A stretch of 64,000 nt of DNA from Arthrobacter sp. zg-Y769 (lineage in GTDB: Bacteria > Actinomycetota > Actinomycetes > Actinomycetales > Micrococcaceae), in contig NZ_JAJJOE010000003.1 of NCBI RefSeq assembly GCF_020907405.1, forward strand, positions 62,001 through 126,000, in the 5' to 3' direction. The first letter of the stretch is position 1. Every line of letters starts with the position of its first letter. Below are positions 35,436 to 47,796 of this stretch, piece by piece. A model generated the notes under the pieces. It saw nothing but the letters and a program-made list of their open reading frames with translations, ran no database searches and was not told the origin of the DNA. Both the position numbers and the translations under genes were made by a program.

Positions 35436-36161
35436 TTAGCGGCGGAGCCGCGCGACGACGTCGTCCACCGGCCCGTCCATGACAATCTGCCCGTGTTCGA
35501 GAAGCACGCCCCGCTCACAGATGCGCGAAACGAGATCCAGGTCGTGGCTTACGACAACAAGCGTCTTGCCTTCGCCGGCGAGTTCCTTGATTTTGTCGAT
35601 GCACTTCTTCTGGAAGGGCTCGTCACCGACGGCGAGGATTTCATCCACCAGGAAGACTTCGGGGTTCGTGTGCACGGCGACGGAGAAGGCCAGGCGGAGG
35701 TACATGCCGGAGGAGTAGAACTTCACCTCGGTGTCAATGAACTGCCCGATTTCGGAGAACTCGACGATGGAGTCGAACTTCTCATCGATCTCCTCCTCGC
35801 TCATCCCCAGGATGGCACCGTTCAGGTACACGTTGTCCCGCCCGCTGAGGTCCGGGTGGAAGCCGGCACCGACTTCGATGAGTCCCGCGACCCGCCCCCG
35901 GGTCCCTACGGATCCGGAGTCGGGCCGCATAACGCCTGAAATGTGCTTCAGCAGCGTGGACTTACCGGATCCGTTAAGCCCGAGCAGGGCAACCGTTTCT
36001 CCCTGCCCGACGCTTAGGGAGACACCCTTCAGGGCATGGAACTTCTCCGAGAGGTCCCCCTTGCGTCCCTTGACCAGCCAGACGAACGCTTCCTTCATGG
36101 AGCGGGTATGACGCAGGACGAACTGCTTATTTACATTGCGGACTTCAATGGCATTGGCCAC
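35436..36161 (-). CDS. Polysaccharide ABC exporter ATPase, Wzt-like (short form)
   Basis: A 241-residue ATPase of the Wzt/TagH/RfbB group. It opens IEVRNVNKQFVLRHTRSMKEAF, with Walker A LLGLNGSGKSTLLKHISG (near 58), the group's FYSSGMYLRLAFSVA signature and VFLVDEILAVGDEPFQKKC Walker B. It lacks the C-terminal glycan-recognition domain of long Wzt proteins, as in mycobacterial Rv3781. It pairs with the permease three bases upstream and should export a lipid-linked polymer. The neighbours glf and GlfT2-like point to a galactan. Confidence 0.92.
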   Translation of the reverse strand: MANAIEVRNVNKQFVLRHTRSMKEAFVWLVKGRKGDLSEKFHALKGVSLSVGQGETVALLGLNGSGKSTLLKHISGVMRPDSGSVGTRGRVAGLIEVGAGFHPDLSGRDNVYLNGAILGMSEEEIDEKFDSIVEFSEIGQFIDTEVKFYSSGMYLRLAFSVAVHTNPEVFLVDEILAVGDEPFQKKCIDKIKELAGEGKTLVVVSHDLDLVSRICERGVLLEHGQIVMDGPVDDVVARLRR

Positions 36162-36164
36162 GGT

Positions 36165-37037
36165 TCAGAGCTCCTGCGCGAAACGGCCTTCAAGCCGACG
36201 GAATACTAGCTGGCCGAGCAAAAGCACCAGAGCGGAAATAGCCAGCGCTACGGGAATCCAGACCGACAGCAGATGCGGCGGGATGGGTTCGGCGCCGTCC
36301 GTGGTGGGCAGCCAGAAGGCGAAGTGGAAGGTCTCCACTCCCACCGTCAGCGGGTTCAACTGGTAGATGTTGAAGAATGTCTCCCCCAGCTTGTCCCTGA
36401 CCATGAGCCACGAATACAGCACGGGGGAAGCCCAGGTGGCAATCATCAGGAGCATGTCGACGATGTTCTCGGCATCGCGGAAATAAACGTTGACCGCACC
36501 GAAGAGGAGCCCAAGCCCGGTGGCCAGCAGCGCAACAATGACGAAGCCGCTGACCGCAGCGGCCAGCTGGAGCAATGTCGGCCGCCAGCCGCTGAACCCG
36601 CAGGCAACCAGCAGGATGGCTATCTGCGGAACGAAATGCACCCCGGAGACCCACACCGAGGCGACGGGGAACAGCTGCCGCGGCAGGTAGATCTTCTTGA
36701 TCAGCCCGCCGTTGCCCACGATCGAGCGTGATGCGTTACCCAGCGCCTCGGTAAAGAAGTTAATCAGCACGATGCCCGAGAACAGGTAGATGGCGTAGTT
36801 CGGCAACCCGCCCTGGTTCGTGGGGCTCTGTTCGAGTCCCAGGAACACCCCCAGTGCGATATAGAAAACCACGAACTGCACGCCGGGCTTCACGTAGGAC
36901 CACAGAAGTCCCAATATCGACCCCCGGTACCTGACCTTCAGCTCCTTTGAAACCAGAAGCTTCAGCAGGTACCGGGACCTGAAAACATCGCCCAGGCCCA
37001 GCCCGCGGCCCGGGGTAACCAGATCATCCGTGGACAA
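36165..37037 (-). CDS. Polysaccharide ABC exporter permease, Wzm-like
   Basis: A 290-residue ABC-2 permease with six membrane segments. The N-terminal YLLKLLVSKELKVRYRGSILGLLWSYVKPG (in pieces: LLVSKELKVRYRGS and LLWSYVKPG) is the hallmark of Wzm/TagG/RfbA proteins, and NALGNASRSIVGNGGLIKKIYLPRQLFPV is the conserved cytoplasmic coupling loop. It forms the membrane channel of the exporter with the downstream ATPase. The stop of the GlfT2-like gene and this start are two bases apart, so the two are cotranscribed. Confidence 0.92.
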   Translation of the reverse strand: MSTDDLVTPGRGLGLGDVFRSRYLLKLLVSKELKVRYRGSILGLLWSYVKPGVQFVVFYIALGVFLGLEQSPTNQGGLPNYAIYLFSGIVLINFFTEALGNASRSIVGNGGLIKKIYLPRQLFPVASVWVSGVHFVPQIAILLVACGFSGWRPTLLQLAAAVSGFVIVALLATGLGLLFGAVNVYFRDAENIVDMLLMIATWASPVLYSWLMVRDKLGETFFNIYQLNPLTVGVETFHFAFWLPTTDGAEPIPPHLLSVWIPVALAISALVLLLGQLVFRRLEGRFAQEL

Positions 37038-37039
37038 AC

Positions 37040-40230
<3,191 letters not shown>

Positions 40231-40359
40231 TTATTTCTCCTGTTAGATCCGGTATGGCCGATCCGGGCACATACCCGAATGCAAGGTTAGCGGACTATTG
40301 CTTTTCGGGCACTTTCGCCCTTAGGCCCCCGTAAGGCACTGTTGTGCCGTCCGGGTCCC

Positions 40360-42414
40360 CTACCAGCCCAGTGCCGCATGGAACCTGCGGTCGAATTCCT
40401 GGCTCATCGAGGCGGTGTAGCTGGTGGTCAGGTGGTTGTTGTCCACGTAGACATGCATATTTCCGATGACCGGCCTGCAGGTTCCGTCGGGGCAGATCAA
40501 GTCGGAGAAGTCCAGCCAGGCAAGCTCCGGCACATCCGTGAAGGCATCCGGGTACGGGGACACAGGCGACATCCGCTCAGACAACTCCGAAGTGCATTGC
40601 GGCGAATCACCACCGTGCTGTTCTGCACACCACTGCATGTTGTCAACGAACCGCGGGTTATCCCTGATCGCGGCCACGCTGATTCCCGCCTCCGTTAGCT
40701 GGCGGGCTGCTTCGGGGAAGCCTTCCACCACGGGGTCTTCTTTCCCTTCAACGACGGAGACTGTCCCCATGGCCAGCACGGCGTCCGGCTTCAGATCCAG
40801 GGCATACCGGGATGCCGCTTCATTGAATTCGTTGCACTCCGGGGGCCGGGATTCCGTTGATTCCCCATAAGGGCACATACCTAGCAACAGTGACACGATG
40901 CGGTAATTGTGCGCTTCAGCCATGGGCTCCGCTGCTTCAATCCACTGCTGCGCATGGGAACTGCCGATGACAAGAATGGTCTTCTCGGGGTCTTCATAAT
41001 TAGCGGTGCTTGAGCACCTTCCCTGCAGCGCAGGATATTCGGGGCCGTCGGGCACATCGGCGCACCTGAGTTCCAGGCGGCCCCAGTGCTCGGGCTCTGT
41101 TCCGGACACCGACATGATCGGTGCCTGTTCCGTGGACGGGGCAACGTAATCCGGCATGAGTACCCTGGCACCCGGATAATTCGTTTCGGCTTCCGCCTTG
41201 AGCTTCTCGTTCTGGAGCTGGATCGCATACTGCACCCCGGCCACCGGCAGGGCAACCATAGCGAGCGAGACCGCGATGACGAGCAAAGACCGGCTCCACC
41301 TGGCATCCAGCCAGGCCGAACGCCTGAGCGGTTTTTCCACAAACCGGGTGGTGAGGTAGGCCAGAGCAAGGGATAGGGCAATAATGGCGGTTCCGCCGAC
41401 AACGCCGACCTCCTGCCTGCCGCGCCAGGCCAGGTAAATGACCAGGACCGGCCAGTGCCACAAGTAGAGCGCGTAGGACATTTCGCCGAGCCTGGCCAGG
41501 GGTTTCAGGCTAAGGAACCGGTCTGCACCAAAGGGGCTGCCGGTCTGGCCGGCGACGATGACAAGCCCTGCTGCAGCAAGCGGCACCAACGCCACGTATC
41601 CCGGGAACTGTCCCTGCACATCGAGGACAAAGCCCACGCTGAGCATCAAGGCAAGGCCGAGCCAGCCCGCACAGACACGCACGAAGCGGAACCACTTCAG
41701 ATACGGCAGCGCCAGCGCGAGGAGGGTGCCGACGGCAAATTCCCAGAGCCGTGTCCGGGTGTCGAAGTAGGCGTGCGCCTGGTTCCCGTAGGTTTCCATG
41801 ATGGAAAAGACGAAGGACGCCAGGAAAACGGCACCGAAAACCAGAAGGACGACAGCCCGGAATTTCAGGCGTGCCCTCCGGCTGATGAAGGCTGCCAAGG
41901 CAAAGAGCAGGGGCCAGAGAACGAAGACCTGTCCCTGGATGGACAGCGACCAGAAGTGCTGCAGGGGGCTGGCAACACCGTGGTCGGCAGCGTAGTAGTC
42001 AACGGAGTTGGCCGCGAGGACCCAGTTTTGGAAGTAAAGCAGCGAGGACCACGTCTGGCTGAGGATTTCATCCCACCGCGATCTGGGTACGAACAAATAC
42101 GTCGCTGCCAGGGTTCCGAGCAGAACCACAACTACGGCAGGAAGCAGACGCTTAAACGCGTGCAGCCAGTACTTCCCCAGCTCGAGGGGCCTGCCCTGCT
42201 CCACCTTGCGGATGAAGGAGAGGGAGAGCAGGAAAGCCGAGATCAGCAGGAAAATATCCACCCCGCCGGATACACGCCCAAACCAGATGTGGTACGTGAC
42301 GACCATTAGCACGGCCAGGGCGCGCAGGCCCTGGATTTCCGGGCGGTAAGCAGGCTTTGGGGGTGCCACTGGACGCCCAGCGGCAGGCGCTTCCATGTCT
42401 AGCTTCTGGGACAC
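40360..42414 (-). CDS. Acyltransferase family 3 protein with C-terminal SGNH domain (OafA/YrhL-type)
   Basis: A 684-residue two-domain protein. Residues about 20-400 hold roughly ten membrane helices of the acyltransferase-3 family, opening YRPEIQGLRALAVLMVVTYHIWFGRVSGGVDIFLLISAFLLS (in pieces: PEIQGLRALAVLMVV and GGVDIFLLISAFLLS). The extracytoplasmic SGNH domain has block I ILVIGSSHAQQWIEA and a C-terminal DNNHLTTSYTASM with the Asp-His pair. Such proteins O-acetylate cell-surface polysaccharides, peptidoglycan or lipids. It is on the same strand as glf, 130 bases upstream, so it may modify the galactan. Confidence 0.88.
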   Translation of the reverse strand: MSQKLDMEAPAAGRPVAPPKPAYRPEIQGLRALAVLMVVTYHIWFGRVSGGVDIFLLISAFLLSLSFIRKVEQGRPLELGKYWLHAFKRLLPAVVVVLLGTLAATYLFVPRSRWDEILSQTWSSLLYFQNWVLAANSVDYYAADHGVASPLQHFWSLSIQGQVFVLWPLLFALAAFISRRARLKFRAVVLLVFGAVFLASFVFSIMETYGNQAHAYFDTRTRLWEFAVGTLLALALPYLKWFRFVRVCAGWLGLALMLSVGFVLDVQGQFPGYVALVPLAAAGLVIVAGQTGSPFGADRFLSLKPLARLGEMSYALYLWHWPVLVIYLAWRGRQEVGVVGGTAIIALSLALAYLTTRFVEKPLRRSAWLDARWSRSLLVIAVSLAMVALPVAGVQYAIQLQNEKLKAEAETNYPGARVLMPDYVAPSTEQAPIMSVSGTEPEHWGRLELRCADVPDGPEYPALQGRCSSTANYEDPEKTILVIGSSHAQQWIEAAEPMAEAHNYRIVSLLLGMCPYGESTESRPPECNEFNEAASRYALDLKPDAVLAMGTVSVVEGKEDPVVEGFPEAARQLTEAGISVAAIRDNPRFVDNMQWCAEQHGGDSPQCTSELSERMSPVSPYPDAFTDVPELAWLDFSDLICPDGTCRPVIGNMHVYVDNNHLTTSYTASMSQEFDRRFHAALGW

Positions 42415-42648
42415 ACTTGCCTTTCACTGAATAACTTACCGGGAAAGTCTACTGCCCCTAGATCCATGGATCTGACGCATGGGAGGGCGACCGGCACGTC
42501 GTCTTCGGTCTTGGGGCCGTTCTACGGGTCTACACCTCCACAGCGCATGGGCGGACCGTAAGAACGCACAGACGGGCTTCCCTGACACCCGTTTTCCGCG
42601 GGAGGCACCTACGCTGGCGGCACTGTCACCGCCGAATCGGAGGATCCG

Positions 42649-45600
42649 TTGCTGCTTCATCTCACATTGGCCGCTGCTCCGGGCCACATACTGTCTGCGG
42701 CTACCGGACCTGCTGAACTCGTGATGGATACCTCATTGATGTCGACCGGAGCGCTGGCTGCCGATTATCTCGAAGGAATGTTCGGCGCGGCCGTCTTCAG
42801 CATTGAAGGATGCCTGTTGACGCAGTTGGAGCCGGGGCAGCCGCCGTTTATCGGCGGGTGCGTGATTCTGGCGTCCCCTCCGGGGTCAGTCCCTCCCGGA
42901 AGACGGCAGCTGCCGGGACAGCTGTTCTTCGTGGTGAGCAGCGGACCGGACGCAGGGCTGGTTTTTGCCCTCGCACGAGGTACCTACACAATCGGCCGTG
43001 CCGGTGGCGGCGGGCGCCCGCGGGAGGACGCGGCCGAGATCCGGATCTCGGATCCTGCGCTGTCCCGCAGGCACTGCGAGTTGAGGGTCGGCAGGGAGAC
43101 GATAGGGGTACGTGACCTCAGGTCGGCCAATGGAACATGGGTCAACGGCCGGCGGACACCGTCAGCCCGGGTCGACGCCGGGACGGAGCTCCGCTTCGGA
43201 TACAGCCTCTGCCGCATTGCCGTCTCGTCGGGGCCGCAGGGCAGTAATACTGCGGCTACGAACGCCCTGACTGAACCGTTGAAGGTCCGCACCGAAGACG
43301 GCCAGAAGAGCGGGATGCTGCTTGTCGGTTCCCTGCTTCCGCTGGTCCTCGGGATCGTCATGGCGCTGACCACCGGAATGTGGATTTTCCTGGCATTCAG
43401 CACCCTCTCGGCGGTCACCGGAGTACTGGCAGCCGCCGGTATCCGCCGTAGGCAGAAACGCAACCGCGCGGCCGTCGCGGCGGCAGTCGACACTGATATC
43501 GAGCGGAGGTTCCGATCGGCACCGGATCCGGGCGTCCTTGCCCTCCGCGCCTTCGCCCGGCCGCCTGACGGCAACAGCGCGGAGTTACCCGGCACGGCCG
43601 GTGGCGGAACAGGCACCCAGGTCCGCAGGACCTTCCCCCTGCTGAGGATCGGTTTGGGCGACCAGCCCGCGAACGTGGAAACCGTCCCTGGAAAACCTGG
43701 GTTCACTCCCCCGATGATCCCGAATGCTCCGGTCATGCTCGATCTGGATCAGCACCCCGGTGTAATCGTCCGCGGCTCGGCACCGGAAGTCGGCGCACTC
43801 GCGCGGACTGTCCTGCTTCAGCTGGGTGGCAGCAGCGGCACCTATCCGGGCCTTCGCTTTCTATGCCTCGGTCACGAGGCCGATCTTCCCCTGGGCATAC
43901 GCTTCCTGCCGGGGGCTGCACTATTGTCCATGCCGTTTCCGCCCGCAGACAGCGAGGCGGGCCTCAGACGGGTTCGTGAGCGCGTGCTAAGCCTCCTGGC
44001 CGAAAGCGGCACCGCCCGGGACCCGGCTGTCGTGGTGTGTCTCCTGGGTGCCTGGGCGGCGCTGCGGGCCCCCTTGGAGGCAGACCTGGCTCAGCACACG
44101 TCCGGTGCGGTGAGTGTTATCGGCTTCGGGACCGGGGGTGCGGCCCAGTCCGTTGTCACGCTTAGTCCCGGCCATGGCACCAAGGCGACGGAAGACGCTT
44201 CCCTGGTCTTTTGTCCTGACCTTGTTGGTGTCCGGCCTTTCGAACGCATTGCCAGGGGACTTGCTGCGGGTACTGCAGGACCCGCACGACGACCGCCGCG
44301 TTCCCTTCCCCAAGCGGTCCCTTTTTGCAGCGTAGTGGACACCGATCCGGCGTCGGTGACAGCCCGGTGGCGCGAGCACGCCCGGGATGCCTCAGCTGCC
44401 GCACCAATCGGTATTGGTCCCTCCGGCGTGTATGACCTGGACCTCGACGCGCACGGGCCGCACTTCCTCGCCGCAGGGACAACCGGTTCGGGGAAGTCCG
44501 AATTCCTGCGCAGTCTCGTGACTGCCCTTGCTGCCTGCAGGTCACCATCGCAGATCAACTTTCTGCTGATCGATTTCAAGGGCGGTTCAGGCCTTGGCCC
44601 CCTACACCGGCTGCCCCACACCGTGGGCTTGCTTACCGATCTCTCGGCGGAGCATGTTGCACGGGCCCTCGTTTCCTTACGTGCCGAGGTACGCAGAAGG
44701 GAAAGGCTTTTCGCTCAGGTCGGTGCTGAAGATCTTGCGGGCTACAACCGCTCGGCCCCGCCTGACCAGGCCCTGCCCCGGCTGCTCGTAATCGTCGATG
44801 AGTTCCGTATGCTGGCCGACACGGTTCCTACTGCGCTCCCTGAACTGTTTCGCATAGCGGCCATCGGCCGGTCCCTGGGAATCAGCCTGTTTTTGGCCAC
44901 TCAACGGCCGCAGGGTGCCGTGACCTCGGATATCCGCGCAAACATCGCCAGCAGTGTTGCCCTCCGGGTGCAGTCTGCCGCCGAATCCCGCGACGTTATC
45001 GGGACGGACGCGGCGTCCCTGATACCGGCCACGTTGCCGGGACGGGCCTACGTCAGAATTGCCGGTTCCGCTCCTATGCCTTTTCAGGCCCTTTCCACCA
45101 GCCTGAAACCCGGCACCAGACCCCGGCCGGTCAGATACTTCACTGATTTCCTTATGAGCACTTCCGCTCCTCCCCGCCCCCCGGAAGCACAGGACGGGCT
45201 ATTGGACCGTATCTGTGCAGACATCCGGAGCGCCGCGGTCACGGCCTCGTGCCCGGTACCCCGGCCTCCGGTCGCCGAGCCCCTGCCCCGCCATTTGGAT
45301 GCGGACGGATTGCGGCGGTGCCTGCCGGAAACGCATCGCGCGGACGGGCTCGTGCTCGGTCTGCGGGACGAACCGGATGATCAGTGCCTTAAACCGCTGT
45401 GCTGGTCCCCTGCCGCCGATTCCCACCTCGCCATTCTCGGAACAACCCGTGCAGGGGCTGCAGACGGGATGGACCTTATTGCCACCCTTCTGCTGGGAAC
45501 GCTGCCGGACCATCACCTCTATATCCTGGACGGGGACGGCCACCTCTCCTGGGCGGCCGGGGCACCGCAGGTGGGCGCGTATGCACACCCCGGCGAAGTC

Positions 45601-46743
45601 AAACGGGCATCCCGGATTCTGCGTTACCTCGGCGAGGGCACTTTCCTGGACGCGCAGGGCAGCGACCCCTCCGGCACGTGGGCGCACTCGTCGGCGCGGT
45701 CCGTTGAAACCACAGTGCTGATCACCGGCTGGGGACGATGGGTCTCGGCATTCCGTGCCAGCCGTCGGGAATGGGCGGAAGACGCCCTTTTCGATCTGGT
45801 CCGGGACGGTGAGCGCGGCGGTATCGCCGTTGTTGTGGCCGGCGACCGGGAATTGATAAGCGCCGCGTTCTTTCCCTCAATCCCGAACCGGCTTTATTTT
45901 CCCGCCGAAGCCAGTGCGGAATCCCTGCTTAGGTGGCCACGGCTCCCGGCAATGGAGCCCGTCCGCGGAAGGGCACTCGCAATGGGACGGATCGCCGGTG
46001 AACCGGGTTCCGTGTCGCAGCTGGTTGCACCTCCCGCTGCGGCCGCTCGAAAGTTTTCTCCGCTGCCCCCGGGCTGTCCGTTGCCCCACCGCGTCGCTGC
46101 GCTTCCGCAGTTTCTCTCGGGGGATGAACTCGCCGGCAGGCTGGCTGCTGGTAGCTTTCCTGAGCGTCCGGACAGAATACCCGTCGGCGTGTCCGGCGAT
46201 GAACTGGACCCTGCATACGTCAGGGTTCCACCGCGTTCAGTCTTCCTTGTGGCCGGGCAGGCAGGATCCGGACGAACAGCGTTTCTCCGTCAACTGCTGA
46301 ATGGTTCCCCGCCCAGTCTGGAGTGTCATTTTCCGCTCGGCGGCACGGTTCTGGAGGAACTCTGTTCCCGCCTCACCACAGAGGAAAGAGACCTGAGCCA
46401 GGTTCTGCTGCTCATTGATGACGCAGATCTGCTCGGATCCCGCCAGCACCAACAGTTGGCTGCCGTCCAGGCCAGAGGTGCACGGCTGGTCCTGGCGGCT
46501 CTCTCCGGACACCAGATCAGCACGCGCGTCCCACTTGCCGCGCACGTTCGATCGGCGCCCCGCGGGGCACTTCTGCAGCCGTCTACGGGTGCAGAAGGGG
46601 AGATATTGGGGGTTCGTCTGGCGCTTGAGACCCGCTTACCCCCAGGGCGATGCTTTCTCGTCGAGGGAACTACGGTCACGGAGGCGCAGACCGCCTTCCA
46701 GCCTGCCGAAGAAACCCCTAGTACGTCTTACCGCTGTCCGTGA
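42649..46743 (+). CDS. EssC-like FHA-FtsK/SpoIIIE ATPase, orphan
   Basis: A 1364-residue protein. Order of parts: an N-terminal domain (1-90), an FHA domain (about 100-190; TIGRAGGGGR, LSRRHCELRV, SANGTWVNGR), two close membrane helices (about 223-265), then three FtsK/EccC-type ATPase modules. The first has an intact Walker A GTTGSGKSEFLRS near 611 with LLIDFKGGSGL and VIVDEFRML; the second (near 930, GTTRAGAADG) and third (near 1202, GQAGSGRTAF) have lost the Walker lysine. This is the plan of EssC/YukB of type VII secretion. No WXG100, EccD or EccB gene is nearby. The TTG start follows GGAGG by five bases. Confidence 0.88.
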   Translation: MLLHLTLAAAPGHILSAATGPAELVMDTSLMSTGALAADYLEGMFGAAVFSIEGCLLTQLEPGQPPFIGGCVILASPPGSVPPGRRQLPGQLFFVVSSGPDAGLVFALARGTYTIGRAGGGGRPREDAAEIRISDPALSRRHCELRVGRETIGVRDLRSANGTWVNGRRTPSARVDAGTELRFGYSLCRIAVSSGPQGSNTAATNALTEPLKVRTEDGQKSGMLLVGSLLPLVLGIVMALTTGMWIFLAFSTLSAVTGVLAAAGIRRRQKRNRAAVAAAVDTDIERRFRSAPDPGVLALRAFARPPDGNSAELPGTAGGGTGTQVRRTFPLLRIGLGDQPANVETVPGKPGFTPPMIPNAPVMLDLDQHPGVIVRGSAPEVGALARTVLLQLGGSSGTYPGLRFLCLGHEADLPLGIRFLPGAALLSMPFPPADSEAGLRRVRERVLSLLAESGTARDPAVVVCLLGAWAALRAPLEADLAQHTSGAVSVIGFGTGGAAQSVVTLSPGHGTKATEDASLVFCPDLVGVRPFERIARGLAAGTAGPARRPPRSLPQAVPFCSVVDTDPASVTARWREHARDASAAAPIGIGPSGVYDLDLDAHGPHFLAAGTTGSGKSEFLRSLVTALAACRSPSQINFLLIDFKGGSGLGPLHRLPHTVGLLTDLSAEHVARALVSLRAEVRRRERLFAQVGAEDLAGYNRSAPPDQALPRLLVIVDEFRMLADTVPTALPELFRIAAIGRSLGISLFLATQRPQGAVTSDIRANIASSVALRVQSAAESRDVIGTDAASLIPATLPGRAYVRIAGSAPMPFQALSTSLKPGTRPRPVRYFTDFLMSTSAPPRPPEAQDGLLDRICADIRSAAVTASCPVPRPPVAEPLPRHLDADGLRRCLPETHRADGLVLGLRDEPDDQCLKPLCWSPAADSHLAILGTTRAGAADGMDLIATLLLGTLPDHHLYILDGDGHLSWAAGAPQVGAYAHPGEVKRASRILRYLGEGTFLDAQGSDPSGTWAHSSARSVETTVLITGWGRWVSAFRASRREWAEDALFDLVRDGERGGIAVVVAGDRELISAAFFPSIPNRLYFPAEASAESLLRWPRLPAMEPVRGRALAMGRIAGEPGSVSQLVAPPAAAARKFSPLPPGCPLPHRVAALPQFLSGDELAGRLAAGSFPERPDRIPVGVSGDELDPAYVRVPPRSVFLVAGQAGSGRTAFLRQLLNGSPPSLECHFPLGGTVLEELCSRLTTEERDLSQVLLLIDDADLLGSRQHQQLAAVQARGARLVLAALSGHQISTRVPLAAHVRSAPRGALLQPSTGAEGEILGVRLALETRLPPGRCFLVEGTTVTEAQTAFQPAEETPSTSYRCP

Positions 46744-47140
46744 GTCTGGTCGTGTGTGCCAGGACCGGCTTCGTGAACAGCAGCAGCAGGACCGCCGCAG
46801 CAGGCAGCAGCAACCCGAGGCCTGCCGGAACCAATCCTGCCTGCAGCGTTGGAACGGCCAGAATGACTATGAAAAGCTGCCAGACCAGTGCTGCGGAGCG
46901 GGTCCACCTGTAACCGCGGAAAAAGAAATGCCCCACCGCCAGGAGCCATACGGCGAGGGCCACGGCGAAGACCAGGGTGAAGATGGCGCCTCCCATGGAC
47001 AACGGCGTGGAAGTCACCAGCTGGTAGCCGTACCACGCCGCGAAACCTAGCAGGCATAGGGCTTCGAGTACGAGCACGGCGGCGATGGCAAGGACCGCGG
47101 GGGCACGCCGCACGGAGGGAGGGTTTTGTGGTGTTGACAC
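46718..47140 (-). CDS. Small integral membrane protein, unknown function
   Basis: About 140 residues from a GTG at 47140 (VSTPQNPPSVRRAP opening, a common actinobacterial style). Four membrane segments follow: VLAIAAVLVLEALCLLGFAAW, MGGAIFTLVFAVALAVWLLAV, SAALVWQLFIVILAVPTLQ and GLGLLLPAAAVLLLLF. A longer frame to 47251 exists but has no ribosome binding site. The C-terminus overlaps the end of the convergent FHA-FtsK gene by 26 bases. No family function is recognised. Confidence 0.72.
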   Translation of the reverse strand: MSTPQNPPSVRRAPAVLAIAAVLVLEALCLLGFAAWYGYQLVTSTPLSMGGAIFTLVFAVALAVWLLAVGHFFFRGYRWTRSAALVWQLFIVILAVPTLQAGLVPAGLGLLLPAAAVLLLLFTKPVLAHTTRLTDSGKTY

Positions 47141-47444
47141 ACTGGCAGAATACCGGACATAGTCGCCCGGGGAGCCACGCAGGAAGCCCTCGGTGACCTG
47201 TCCGCGCCCTCCGGAACAGGAATGTAATGGCAATTCCGGAGCCTCCGCCACACAGGAACTGTGATGTATCCCTCAGCCCCATGGGCATATTTTCCGCTTG
47301 TTACCCCTTGTTTGCTTTGGCCGGACGTGCCACGCTAGTAAGAGGGAAATCAGGGGCCGAAACCGGCCCCTTTAGTTTGTAGTTGCTCGTGAATGTTTTC
47401 ACAAACACGTAGGAGTCAACTTTTCAGAGGAGATAGTGATCAAC
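47141..47444. other. Divergent promoter region upstream of whiB1
   Basis: About 300 noncoding bases hold the CRP-like site at 47388-47403, a perfect short inverted repeat CACAG-GAA-CTGTG at about 47250-47262, and a weak promoter-like pair TTGCTT-N18-TAGTAA (47312-47341). The ribosome binding site GAGGAGA of whiB1 lies at 47427-47433. No small gene was found. Confidence 0.5.
47388..47403. promoter_or_regulatory. CRP/Cmr/GlxR-like binding site upstream of whiB1
   Basis: The sequence CGTGAATGTTTTCACA matches the actinobacterial CRP-family consensus TGTGA-N6-TCACA at 9 of 10 specified bases, with the right spacing. In Mycobacterium tuberculosis, whiB1 is known to be controlled by the cAMP receptor protein through such sites. 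Confidence 0.65.
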
Positions 47445-47693
47445 ATGGATTGGCGGAGCCGCGCAGCTTGCCTGGATAAAGATCCGGAGCTTTTCTTTCC
47501 CGTGGGCAATACCGGCCCGGCTCTTCTTCAGATCGAAGAAGCCAAGAGTGTTTGCCGGCGCTGCCCGGTCATCGACACCTGCCTACAGTGGGCCATCGAG
47601 ACCGGCCAGGACGCCGGCGTATGGGGCGGCATGAGCGAAGACGAACGCCGCGCGTTGAAGCGCCGCGCAGCCCGCGCACGTCGCGCCTCCTAA
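47445..47693 (+). CDS. whiB1: WhiB1-type iron-sulfur transcriptional regulator
   Basis: An 82-residue Wbl protein that binds a nitric-oxide-sensitive [4Fe-4S] cluster and regulates through the principal sigma factor. Counting from MDWRSRAAC, the four cluster cysteines fall at residues 9, 37, 40 and 46, the same positions as in mycobacterial WhiB1. The GVWGG turn and the basic C-terminus (MSEDERRALKRRAARARR) are present. The ATG at 47445 is chosen by homology of the MDWR opening; an in-frame GTG at 47436 would add three residues but sits only three bases from the GGAG site. Confidence 0.93.
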   Translation: MDWRSRAACLDKDPELFFPVGNTGPALLQIEEAKSVCRRCPVIDTCLQWAIETGQDAGVWGGMSEDERRALKRRAARARRAS

Positions 47694-47716
47694 TTAACCC
47701 CGGCTGCAACGCCGGA

Positions 47717-47755
47717 CGGCAAAGGGCCGCTGCCATTGGCAGCGGCCCTTTGCCG
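47717..47755. terminator. Strong hairpin between convergent whiB1 and pdtaS
   Basis: A perfect 18-bp stem (CGGCAAAGGGCCGCTGCC and its complement) with an ATT loop starts 24 bases after the whiB1 stop and lies 42 bases past the pdtaS stop. It is symmetrical and can stop both transcripts, although no T-run follows. Confidence 0.8.
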
Positions 47756-47796
47756 TACCGGGAATCTTTCCCCAACAGCGTCGCCTACGCCGGTAT

